A stretch of DNA of 64,000 bases from Wuchereria bancrofti (lineage: Eukaryota; Nematoda; Chromadorea; Rhabditida; Onchocercidae): positions 1,176,281 to 1,240,280 of the forward strand of contig SSBO01000013.1 in the NCBI GenBank assembly GCA_005281725.1, written 5' to 3'. The position numbers and the translations under genes were made by a program. Shown piece after piece: positions 24,301-37,806 of the stretch. The first letter of the stretch is position 1. Each line of letters begins with the position of its first letter. The notes beneath the pieces were generated by a model, which was not told the origin of the DNA, searched no databases, and saw nothing but the letters and a program-made list of their open reading frames with translations.

Positions 24301-27300
24301 CTTTACAATAAATTAGTTAAAAACAATATTTTATTCATTTATTTAACAATGAATGATATTTTATTCAAATATATATTTCAAAAGCAAAATTTTTCCACTT
24401 TTCTACTTGGTTATTTTCAAAAAGGATAAAAAAAAAACATAAGCCGATGAATCGATAAGTAATATTTTATTAAAACATATATAATATCTCTTTCTAATAA
24501 TGAATAATATTTTACCTCAAATAAAAACTTCTTATTTGTTCCTATTTTGATATTTTCAAAAAAAAAAAAAAGACAAAAAAGGAAGAAATCTATTTTATCA
24601 GTAGAAGAAGACTGAACGAATAATTTTGTTTTGAAAAATTATTTTAGAAAAAATGAAACTTTATTTTTTTGCTCACAAAGATTTGCGAAAAAAAAGCATT
24701 GCTGTTTCATTTCACTTTGTGTAACAAAAGCGCTTCTTGTGATCCGGAAAATGATCATTCTTAATTTATTATTCCCACTTTTTTTTCTACAATTAGTTTA
24801 AAAACTGATAAATGATTTTGGTTAGTTACAGAAAGGGAAAGCGAAAAAAAATTCATATCAAATATCCAATTAACAAATATTGCAAAGATTAAATAACAAC
24901 AAAATTATACGGCTAGAAACCATCATTTAGATGGACAATGGTCAGTTATAATTAATATTACAGTTAAATTTGAAATGACAAATATTGTTGAAATTTTGAC
25001 AAAAAAAAATAATTTTAGTAGTAAAATGTTAAATTTATATGTTAGATTTCTACATATTTTCTTTTCTAAGTTGGAAGAATTTAAATTTCAACAAAAAATA
25101 AGAATTATGAAGATAATGAAATGACAGTAAAACTAACTTTTTCATTTTTTTAGCATTCAATGTTACTTTATTAGATACAACAAACAAAAGCTCGTGATCA
25201 TTCTCGTATCGCTCACGTACTTCACGTTGAAAATACTGCAAATTCAAATTTGAATCAAATTTGATTGAACTTTTAAAATCTTATATTAAAATTACCATTT
25301 GTAAAAATTAACAAAAGGAACATTTACTTTTATTAATTTATTACAATAATTTAATTTTATTGCATTAAGTAAATTTATTACAATAATCGAAAATATAAAT
25401 CTTAAATATGCAGTCGTAATTTGGCTTTACCTTAATTTAAGCAAATTTCCTCTTTAATTAAACTTATTTAAAATAATTAATAATTATTACTATTATTTCC
25501 AGTTTGGACAATTAATAACAATAATAATGAATTGTTATCACCCTTATTAATAGCTCAAATTCAAAAATTTCTCGTAATGCTAATGGCAACACAGAATTTT
25601 TTTTTTCAGGAAAAACGTAATAACAATCCTGAAATTAACCTTAAGCATTCCTTCCATATCCAGTTTCAGTAAGTCTAGTCGAGCTTGTTGTAAAATTGCC
25701 ATCGCTATACGAAATATAAATTCCATTCCCTCAAATAAATCAATCAATAAATTGAATAAATTGAGACAGAAAAGATTAACCTCAAAAATTATATATTTTT
25801 CATTGAAAGATCAATAAAAATAATTAAAAAATATGCCTTATTAATGAATTGCACAAAAATTCCGAAAAAATTCTATCATGAAAAAATTCAGAGTAAGACC
25901 TTTAAAAGAAAAAAAAAACTATAAATATTTATTATGAAAAATTCCATATATATCTTTATAAAAAAATCAATTATGATAAAATTCCGCAAAAAAAGATGTG
26001 AAGTATTACTGATAGTAGTAAATTTTACTCCATGTTTTAAAACTTTAGTATTTCAGAATAAAAATTATAAGAAAAAAGAAAAACTAACAGAAATTCATAA
26101 TTGAATAAATGAAGGGATGCATTTTATAAGCTATGATATCTCATATACTATATTTTTGCATGCAAGAAATGCATGCATTTAATAATTCAAGTAAGATAAT
26201 TTAATAACTGTAAGCATTTTAACTGGAATTGGAATATGATGCAAAAAATTACTTTGTACAAAAAAAGCGTTTAGAAACAAATAAAAGGAAAAGCTTTTAT
26301 CCAATTTATTTTCAACCAAAACTTTTTTTTTAATACTTAAACTTTGAGAATGAATTTTAAGATAACATTGTTGCAAGTTTGGAGAGAAGATAAATGGTGG
26401 AAATTTTAGAATGCATTTTAAAAAGTTACACTCTAAGCGAAGTAAACATTTCCTTTGTTTTTTTTTTGTATTTGGAATTAACAAAATAAGAAGCTCAAAT
26501 ATTTGAAATTAGATAATTTCATTTGTTAATTTCTCAACAAATTAGTTATAAAATTTTATTAAAAACTTAAAAACATTTAGCAGAAAGAATAATCTATAAT
26601 TAAAATAAAGACATTTCATTCATAATGAAAATAGGTGGTAAAATTAACTAGTCACTGAAACATAAAAATTCATTTAATGGTATTTTCACCCTAACCTTAA
26701 GGTAAGCAATTTAATTTAATTAACCTTAAAAAAAAACTTCAACTGGGAATTCCAATGAAATTACAATAATGAAGTACTATAGCTAATAAAATGCTATGAT
26801 AATAAACGGAATAAAAACTGCTACGATATTCTTAGTGTGTACTAGGCTCAAGTTGTAGCCCTAGTACATGTTAGGCTCAGTATATTCTCAATGCTTACTA
26901 GGCTAAACTGCATTTCATACTGCATACTGGGTGCGATTCTGGTTCTAGTGTGTACTAAATTCAGTTGTATTCTTGGCCTATGCTAAGCTCAACTATTATC
27001 TAATCCACCACGAATTAAAGATAGGAAATGTTTCTATAAATAATACGGAATAAATGGGAAAATAGGATTTATACAGGATCATTAATTAATTAGTGATTAC
27101 TTCAGCAAGAAAGATATCCATAATTCTGTTGGCCAATTCCAACGGTAATGTTGTGGTAAAAAGAGCCAAGAACCAACTGCTAGCATACATACTCGTATCA
27201 AAACCCATATTATTGAAATGTGCACATAAATCTGGCATTTGTTCCTAAATATAGCTAAAATTAATTAAACATTTGATTAATGGAAACAAAAATTACATTA

Positions 27301-30300
27301 TAATTAATTAAATTCAAAAGTAGTTAATTAAATATTTGATTGTTAGAAAAAAATATCAAAATAAAATCAAATGCTGTGGAGAAATTAAAAATAGAAATAT
27401 ATAATTTTAAAAATAATGACAATCATTCAGTGTTTCCTAGGAAAAGGGAAATCACTCTTTAGAGGTCAGTTTTAAATTCCGATCAGTATCAGTGGTCAAG
27501 TCAATACAAAGCATTAGACATTTTTGTCCATTAATTAATACATTTCAATAAGTTTCAATTAAACCTACGTCATTGCATTTTTAACAAAAATGGTACTTTT
27601 TAAATTTCGAATAAAATTAAATCTAATGATAGGCTGTCTCTAGCTCAATAATACATAAATACCTTAAACTGTTGCAAGGTAAGCTAATTCTTGATTATGT
27701 TAAATTTGTAATGAGTATGAAAAGTTGAACATAAAAATACAAAGTGTTTAATCATTAAAAAAGTAGACTTGATCAGTAATTATTTTAAAATTTGCATCTT
27801 ACTTCAATTTTAAATTACTTTACAAGTTATTAAAAAAAAGTAAGAGAGAAAAAAAGAACTGACTTGAACAAGGCACTCAAGTTGAAACATACATAAACCT
27901 AATTCGGTCATTGCAGGCTTAAATAATTCTCTTAAACGGTATGCTTCCATTAAGCGTACAAATACCGCAAATGCTTCTTCTTCAGGCATCTAAATTAAAT
28001 TAAAAATAATAATTATTATTGTTGTTGATAAGAAGTAAGTGAAGTGGTAAGATGGAAAAGTGAAAAAGAATTCCAAATGCTACGGGGACAATACGACCTT
28101 ATCAATTAATCTGTCCGATGGCATTTGATATTGAAAAGACCCAATATTTCGATCCTTTTTCATTTAATTTTCAACTAAATAATGTTCCTAACTATACTGT
28201 AGTCAATACCAAAACACATCAGAATTCCTCGCCATTATCAGTAAGCCTGAAACCCGATCCTATGATTTAAGGAGTATAAGAAAAAGAGAGAGAAAGGATG
28301 GAAGAGTACGAGTAATTTGATAATTCACTAAAAAAAAAATATTAAAATTTTCAAAAAATTTCCATTCTTTCCCAATTAATTAACCTCATAAATTATACCT
28401 GTAGTAGTAATTGACCAACAATAAAGGCACTTCCTTGGCAATAGCCTACTTCACTATCATGTATGCTATATGCTTTAATAACATTAAAAAGAGCTTGTTG
28501 TCCACGACCGTTATCCTTGAAAAATTCTAATTCAGGATACGTCCGTGGAATGTCACGTAATATTACCTATAACAATAACAGCAATCATAATGTTTGCACA
28601 TTATCACAGATAATAATGATAACTGTAACCGATAATAATAATAAAATAATAGCAATAATTACAAAATGTTTAACAATAATTATAAAATGTTTAATTTAAA
28701 ATATAATTCCTGAAACTAAATAATAATACAATTCTTAACAATAATTTGATCTAATTGTTAAGCAGTAATGAAAATAAATATTTACACTTTTACTTTTTCA
28801 TATGGAGATGATCTTCTCATACAATCTGCATAAATATCATGAATTGTAGATACATTAGCATCACTTAACAATTGCCATGCTATCGTACGAAAATGTTGTG
28901 GAATACCACGACGAACAAGTTCCTAAAGTTTATTACTTTATTCGATTGATAAGTATATCCTTTCATACCAAATCATATCATACAATTCTATTCTGCCAAA
29001 TCAAAATTCCTACAATTATTACTTTACTTCATAGATAAGTATATCTATTACCTTCATCGTATCATATCATACAGTTCTAAATTAAATCTACTAAATTAAA
29101 ATTTTTGCATTTATTACTTTACTTAATTGATTAATGGATAATTATCCACTGCTTTCATATCATACAATTTTATTCTACCAAATCAAAAAAGTTCTACAAC
29201 TGTTTTAAAATCAAACATTCATATATATATTTTAATTTTAGTTAAAATAAGAAATAAATATGGAGCGTTATTTTTGGTTTTTAAAATAATTTTTTTGCTA
29301 TTTTTTCTTAAAAAAAAATATTTTTACATACTTTTTTTTCACTCAAACTAGTAAGAATTTAATTTTGTTAATCAATTTCTTCGTTTTTTTCTTTTGCTTT
29401 TTTTTCAACGTTTTTCTAATATATTTCATTTATACAATATGCTTAATTGAACAGATAAATTATAAAGAAACATATATATTTTTTTTGGATAAAATTTAAA
29501 CTTCTTAATTTCTCATAAGAAAAACCGAAAAAGGTGTAATTTCAACATATTTATGATTTATCCATGCATTTGTTTCTATTTCTTAATCAATCTTTTTTAA
29601 ATTAAGCCTCAAAACTATTACAAATGCATTTTTCCTTCATTTCATTACTTTCCTTTCATTTACTTTCATTACTTTACTTTATCATTACATAGTTCACTAT
29701 TTTATTACTTTATATTCATTACTTTCATTTCACTACTGTCTTCATTTTATTACTTTGGTTAATACTCATGTACTAATTCAACTTTCCCAGACATCTTATT
29801 ATCTTTGTTATTATTATAAAAATTACTCATTTACCACTCTTTCTTTCTTTCCATCGCACTGATAAAAAGATATTTGCTATTTTAGTTGTTGTTTTCTTAT
29901 TTTTTCTTTTACATATATTATTTTCCGGTACTTTTTTCTTATTCATAATCATTTATCACTTATTAAATCAATTTCTAATCCATTTCTGTTCAGCAAATGT
30001 ATTTCTACTCGGTATTTTCAGACAAAAATAATTTAATAAAATTGATGACTGTGAAAAAAATATTTTCCAATTGTTTTCAAATAAAATAATTGAAGAATTT
30101 ATATTTATCTCTGATATATAATTCCTCAGTTAACTTTAATTCGTAAATTTCTTTTAATTATAAAAAGTTTGAAAATGAAAGGAAATAGTGAAATTATCCA
30201 GTAAAGCAATGTAATACTTTAATTTTGAACTATAAATCATCTTTTCAAAAAGCATAACTCTCCCAAGCATTTGGATGATTATATGAGCTAACAATAAATC

Positions 30301-33300
30301 TACATTAAATCATAAAACCTTAATATAATTTGGCCTTTTCCGAATTTCAACTTCCCAATTTTTGATTAAATTTCCCCAAATAGCCCAAAGATCCAAGTCT
30401 TCATCATCATCTACAGGCACACTGTTCTCCCGTGATTTATTTGACCTGAAATTTTATTTAATTTCATATTGTTAGCATTTCTGTTCGAAAAAATTGATTT
30501 TTTACAGTCAGTGATTCACAATGCTAAATAGCTTAAATTATTTAGAAATGTATATTTGAAGCAAATTTGCCTTCTTAAGCTTTCATTTTTTAATTCCATA
30601 TAAATGGAAAAAGGAATGCCATATGTCACTAAAAATTCAAAATTATAGAACTGATTAGGAATTGAGATTAAATTTGACGTATATTATTATAATGATCAAT
30701 ACCATTGATAGGAAATTTATTTTCATTTCTAAAGGTCTATTAATAAGATTATGTCTTTTAGATAATTGTCGTTAGAGAAAAGAATTGATTTTAAATGATA
30801 AAATTATAGTAGAATTGAAGCATAAAATTTAAAATTTTCAGTTGAAATTTTCAATTGAAATTATTTGAACATAAATTTATCAAAAAAAGACAATAATTTA
30901 ACTTTATAAAAATTTGATAAAATAAATAAAATGTAAAAAATGAATGAAATAATGAAGAACAAAAAGAAAAAACAATAAAAGAAAAATGCCTTGGACTGAA
31001 GCTATCAGTTAGCGCACCACCAGAGCTACTTGAACCGGTTCGTATGGATGCAACCGAACGTGAATCCAGTTCATTTGATGTATTCATCTGTTCCATCTTC
31101 ATTAGGATTGAAACAACCGGTTCCGGTACTTTACCGTTTAATTCAGTTCCTGCACTACTATTCACCGTACAAGTGGCACCGGTTTCGTTTATTCTAACTA
31201 TTGTAGTTGAAGCAAGTGATTCACTAGCGCTTGATAATGATTCGTTTAATAATTCTGAAAAAAAAATTATTTCGATTTAATCAATAAGCATATTTTATCT
31301 CAAATAAGCATACTAATAATGATTACAAAAAAAGGAAAGAAAACTTAATTCAACGAAAAAATTTTAATTCAAAAGTGTGAAATATTGTAGTGTAGAAAAA
31401 TATATTTAAAATTATAACTTGAAAGAAAAAAAAAAGAATTCGAATAAATAAAACTAAATAGATATATAAGAGAAAACAAAACGGAATGAAAAAAAGGAAG
31501 AGAGAAAGACGGAGAGAGGGAAGAAAGAATAAAACGATAAAATATTTACATGATCAAAGCGAACATAATTTATCGCTAATTATGGATTAACTAGCACTAA
31601 AACTTAGCATTCAGGACAAAGACCTAATTTAGGTAAACAGAAATTTAATGCTTTATCTTTCTTTCTCTCCCGCTCTACCTCTCTCTCTTCCTCTCCCTTA
31701 AGCTTTCTGCTAAAATTATAAAATTGATAATTTATACAGAAGAAAAAAAAAGAAATCTTTTTCTTCAAAATTAACATAAATCAATAAAAATATTGCTGAT
31801 ATTAACTGATTAAAATTGATCCCTTAAACTTAACTCCCAATAAAATTCCTCTAAATTATCAATGAATTGTTAGATTTGACTCGTACTAAATTCTTCTAAA
31901 TCATCAATAAATTAATCTTTAAATTAAACTCTTATCAAATTTCTTCTAAAACGATTAGAATTATTTAAATTAGCAACGAATTAATCATTAGACTCCCAAA
32001 TAAAATTCTTCTAAATCATCAATAAATTAATTTTTAGATTTAATTCTGATTTAATTCAACGAATTAATTTCTAAATTTATCTTTTGGTCAAATTCTTAAA
32101 ATAAAAGTTGAAATTAATCTATTAATATGATTTAAATTCGAATCATTTCTACCAATTACCTATTATCGTCCGTCTTTCTGCTTATTGTACATTAATGAAA
32201 AATAATGAATGGAAAATTTTGTCGATGGTTTGATAAATTTCGCAAAAAATATCTCTGTTAAATGAAAAGAACAATGAAATTTGAGCGTGAAATGATCAAA
32301 AGAAATAAATAAAAATGTCAGTGAAAAAAGAAAAGATGGCAAAAAAAGAGACAAAAGAGAAAGAATTGGACAATTTCAACCTAATTTTATACCTTTTTCT
32401 TCCTTTATAATTATCAAAAATTTCTTCTGTTTTTTAGCAGAAAAAATCTTCAAAATTAATAATTAATCAGAAGAAATTTACTCATTTTTGTTGTTATTTT
32501 AAAGAAAAATCTTTTAATTAAATTAATTTTATATTGCTATAAAATTAATCCTTTTCATTATAATTCCTTTTTTTTTTCAAATTATATAAATTGAAATTCT
32601 TATAAGTTTAAGAAAATTGAGAATTTTTTTTTCTGTTGACAGGAAATCTATTTCATTTTTATAAATTTTTCCCTTCGGAAACATTAAGAAATAGCAATCA
32701 ATTTTGTCGTTTTTTTTTTNCTAAATAGATATATAAGAGAAAACAAAACGGAATGAAAAAAAGGAAGAGAGAAAGACGGAGAGAGGGAAGAAAGAATAAA
32801 ACGATAAAATATTTACATGATCAAAGCGAACATAATTTATCGCTAATTATGGATTAACTAGCACTAAAACTTAGCATTCAGGACAAAGACCTAATTTAGG
32901 TAAACAGAAATTTAATGCTTTATCTTTCTTTCTCTCCCGCTCTACCTCTCTCTCTTCCTCTCCCTTAAGCTTTCTGCTAAAATTATAAAATTGATAATTT
33001 ATACAGAAGAAAAAAAAAGAAATCTTTTTCTTCAAAATTAACATAAATCAATAAAAATATTGCTGATATTAACTGATTAAAATTGATCCCTTAAACTTAA
33101 CTCCCAATAAAATTCCTCTAAATTATCAATGAATTGTTAGATTTGACTCGTACTAAATTCTTCTAAATCATCAATAAATTAATCTTTAAATTAAACTCTT
33201 ATCAAATTTCTTCTAAAACGATTAGAATTATTTAAATTAGCAACGAATTAATCATTAGACTCCCAAATAAAATTCTTCTAAATCATCAATAAATTAATTT

Positions 33301-36300
33301 TTAGATTTAATTCTGATTTAATTCAACGAATTAATTTCTAAATTTATCTTTTGGTCAAATTCTTAAAATAAAAGTTGAAATTAATCTATTAATATGATTT
33401 AAATTCGAATCATTTCTACCAATTACCTATTATCGTCCGTCTTTCTGCTTATTGTACATTAATGAAAAATAATGAATGGAAAATTTTGTCGATGGTTTGA
33501 TAAATTTCGCAAAAAATATCTCTGTTAAATGAAAAGAACAATGAAATTTGAGCGTGAAATGATCAAAAGAAATAAATAAAAATGTCAGTGAAAAAAGAAA
33601 AGATGGCAAAAAAAGAGACAAAAGAGAAAGAATTGGACAATTTCAACCTAATTTTATACCTTTTTCTTCCTTTATAATTATCAAAAATTTCTTCTGTTTT
33701 TTAGCAGAAAAAATCTTCAAAATTAATAATTAATCAGAAGAAATTTACTCATTTTTGTTGTTATTTTAAAGAAAAATCTTTTAATTAAATTAATTTTATA
33801 TTGCTATAAAATTAATCCTTTTCATTATAATTCCTTTTTTTTTTCAAATTATATAAATTGAAATTCTTATAAGTTTAAGAAAATTGAGAATTTTTTTTTC
33901 TGTTGACAGGAAATCTATTTCATTTTTATAAATTTTTCCCTTCGGAAACATTAAGAAATAGCAATCAATTTTGTCGTTTTTTTTTTTGGAATAGAAAAAG
34001 AATAGAACTGGCGATTAATTTTTTAGTAAGCTTTTTTTATCCGTCAATATTTTTTATCCGTTTAAAATTCTTGTTAAGTTTCAAACATTGAACGAGAAAA
34101 ATTGATGAGAAAAGTTTGTCCATATTTGCTTCATAATATTCTTTTTATTTTTAATCCGTTTATTAATATCAGTTGAACTATTAACAAGATAGATAATTAG
34201 TTGCAACGAATATGCTTTTTTTAATTTTTAAATAAGCAAATTAAAATATTCGTTAAATTTATCAGAAATAAAGAATGGTGAAAATAAAAATTAGAATTAT
34301 TTATTTACTTTTTTTGCATTTAATCGAATAGATAAATTATAAAGAATAAAATTAATTGAAAAAATAAGTAATAACATATCTGTTGTTATATTAGATGTAG
34401 AATAGAAATTAGATAAGAGTGACTTTTAAACAGATGGAATTTAAAGACTAAAATTAGTTAAAATTTATATTCGTTTAAATGCTTATTGTACGGTAATCAA
34501 TAACATAAAAAGGCGTTATTTTATATTTTAATTTATCGAAATTTGATTATTCGTTTAAAAACAAAATGTTTCAGTATGGAACACATTTAAAACTGTCATT
34601 CATCCAATCATTTTCAATCCTTTTATCATACTTTACACGAAATATATTCTACTTTATCGACTGATACGATAGAGAATTGAATGAATTCAATTTGTCAATG
34701 ATACTTTTGATACGATTAATAATTTTTTACAATATCATTATTACTATCTCTGCTGTATTCTAGGTTATTTAATCCATTATAATTGAAATAAAATTAAGGT
34801 TTGACATAAAAATTAGATGATAAATTAATACATATTTCTATTATTTTTGTCTATAATTAATTTAATTCACATTTCATTAATCATATTCATACGCTTATAT
34901 GGTAAATACAGTCAGTTTGCTAATTATATATTTACTAATACAAGTCAGTGAAATGTTTGCATAATTATTTGCATAAATATAGCATAATTACATGAAATAT
35001 TTTGAAAGATTAATTAATTTTATTGAATATAAATATAACAATTCAAATTATTGTTACTTATAAATTAAATGAATAAATGAAGTAATTGTAAATAAATCAT
35101 TTATATTTAATATGTTCCAGATGAAACTGTTATGTTCCCATTAATCTTTAATGCAAAGTCAAGTGCTTAGAATGTCACTAAGCATTCTTTTTCAATTTAT
35201 CTTCCTCAAAAACACATTTTTTTCTTTTGTATGTATGTGCGTGATGTATGTATGTGTGTATGTGTGCGTGTATATATGTATGTATGTATGTATGTGTATT
35301 ATGTGTTCTGTCTTATTAATGAGGTAGCAGTTAGACTGTGTGTTTAAACTAGCAAATAGTTGATTAGCTTATGATTTAGAAAATGGTAAGAAATTCATTT
35401 TGTATTCTTTGAATATGGAAATGCACGCAGTAGTGATAGTGCATTATGCATGAATTACTGCTGAAATTCCGAATTAATGCAATTTAACTTGTTCTTTCAT
35501 TTTAATTGTTTTCCTAATTAGTATAAAAATATTGCCTTGATTTATTAATGATATTAGTTAAGTAGATTCTCTTTTCTTTAACAGTATTTCTTAACATAAT
35601 ACAGCAGTTATTAGTTAGCAAGATAATCATGATATTGTTATTGTGAGATCCTAACTTCAAATGATCATTTAATTTTGATGCATGGATGATTTAGTTTAAA
35701 TCGATTGCTTTCTTTTTCACTTATCACTTAATCTCTCACCACAACATTGTAAATGATAAGCATTATAATGATTAAATAGGAGAAAAACCAAAGTTTGATA
35801 ATTTTAAATTGTTGAATAATATACAAAATAAAGATTTGAAATAAATTAAATGGAAAATGAAAATGAAACAGTAAGAGCTCTCTTTAATGACAGAATGAAA
35901 GGAAAGATGAAAAATAAAAGATGAAATGTGTTGAGACAAGAAAGAATTTAGGGGGAACATTTTGTGCAATAGTAATTTGTGCAATATCATTTTCCTAATT
36001 AATATTTTCCATTCAATTTATGAAATTTTTCTTTTAAATACTATATGTTTATGAAACAAAGAAAGGGATAGAAGGTAATAGGGACAATAATAGTAATTAA
36101 TAATAAATCAATTATTTTTGAAACTTGTTTCCATAAAATTGAATTGAATATTCTTATATTTCTTTTTTCCTAAACATTAAAAATTTGAGATTTTTTTTAT
36201 TTCATTTCAAAATATCCATGTAATCGTTTAATTGTATTTGATAAATGTCTAGAAAAGTTTATTTGTTATGAAAAACAATAACAAAATTTACCGTTATAAT

Positions 36301-37767
36301 TCAAATTTTAAAAGCATTACAAATATGTATGCATTTATATGCATATATATTTGTAATTATTTTTAATTTAGAATTAAGTCAACAAAAAAACACCAATTTT
36401 TCTCTGAATTAATTTGAAATAATTTCATTCATTATTTGAAATAACTGAGATATTAATTAAATGAGAAAAAAGAAGAGTAAAAAGTAAGTCATTTCATTTT
36501 TATAATACTTATGGAGTTAATATTCCTCCTTGCCTTTTTCTTTACTTTATTTCTTTCTTTGCCGTAATCTCTCTTCCTCTTTCTTTCTCTTTCTCTATTC
36601 CATTTATAATTAGTTTTATCGTATTTTTTCATAAATTTTTAAAATACGTATCCAAAAAAAAAAACAAATTCAATAGGCCAAACAAAGGAAAAGAAGAAAT
36701 CAATAGAATGTGTATTACTAACAAAAAACAAGTAATAAAAATTGATTTAATTTTTCGTTGATAATACAATTATCGTCAGTAATGAAATGAAAAGAAATGA
36801 AAATTTCAGATTCAATCTTTTAAGGAATCAATTGTAATAGGAAAAAATAATATCCATTTAAGGTATTTTCGAAAATTTCGTTTGAATCTTACAGGTAGGA
36901 TAAGAACGAATACATACAGATTGAATTTTTTTATTAATCCACTAATCAACAATAAACAGTAATTACTGATCTACTAATAAACAATAAGCAATAAAATTAA
37001 TGTAGCAACATGGAATAAATTAAATGATGGATAATTCAAATTAAAAAAAAAAATTACCAAAATTAATAAAGGGTAATCTTATGAGGAAAAAGGAAAGAAA
37101 AAATTATTTCTATTATAGTTAGTTATCATTTCATTTAATGCAAATCAGATTCGTCACGTCACATACGCTGATAAAAACGTGAAAAGTGAAAAATAAATGT
37201 CTAATGAATAAATCACCATTATAATTATGAGTCGTTTAAATAATTTTAAAAAGTTGTCGAAACTTTTAAAAAAATATTAAATCTTGATTTAAAGTCATAT
37301 TGAAAAATAATCAAAAATGCATATTATTCAAAAAAATCATAAGTTTAGTTCCAAATATTCACTTTCAAAATTTTAATTTCAAAATTCATTTTGGTCCACA
37401 TATCTTTGGAAATTTCAAGATAAATTCAAATTGTAAAGCAAAGCATGTTTGGCAAATATTAAATTACAAATAAATAATAATGAATAATACTATTTAATTT
37501 CAAATTTTTGAATTCATTTTTATTCTTAAATATTTAGAAAAACTAATAAATTTCAAATGAATTTAAATTTTTGATTTTATCAAAATCTGAAATGTCCATC
37601 AATCGATCAAACAAATAGTTTCATAAATACATATTTTCGAGCTGTAACTAAGTAATTTCAATTAACATATGTCTATTTATCAGCGCTATCTTTCCATCAA
37701 TATTATCTTATTAATAGTATCAAAGTAGTAAACATTAAGTTTGTGTAAATGTTACACATATTATCAT

Positions 37768-37806
<39 letters not shown>

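Noticed and set aside
26179..26484. 101-codon open frame, minus strand, in intron 10 region
   Set aside because: Same strand as the gene, but no acceptor/donor pair in phase with exons 9 and 10, which already join perfectly. Phe/Leu/Ser-rich as expected from AT-rich DNA.
31454..33986. Segmental duplication or transposon with long direct repeats
   Set aside because: No terminal motif, no coding content, and the boundary coincides exactly with an N; an unmerged contig overlap explains it better.
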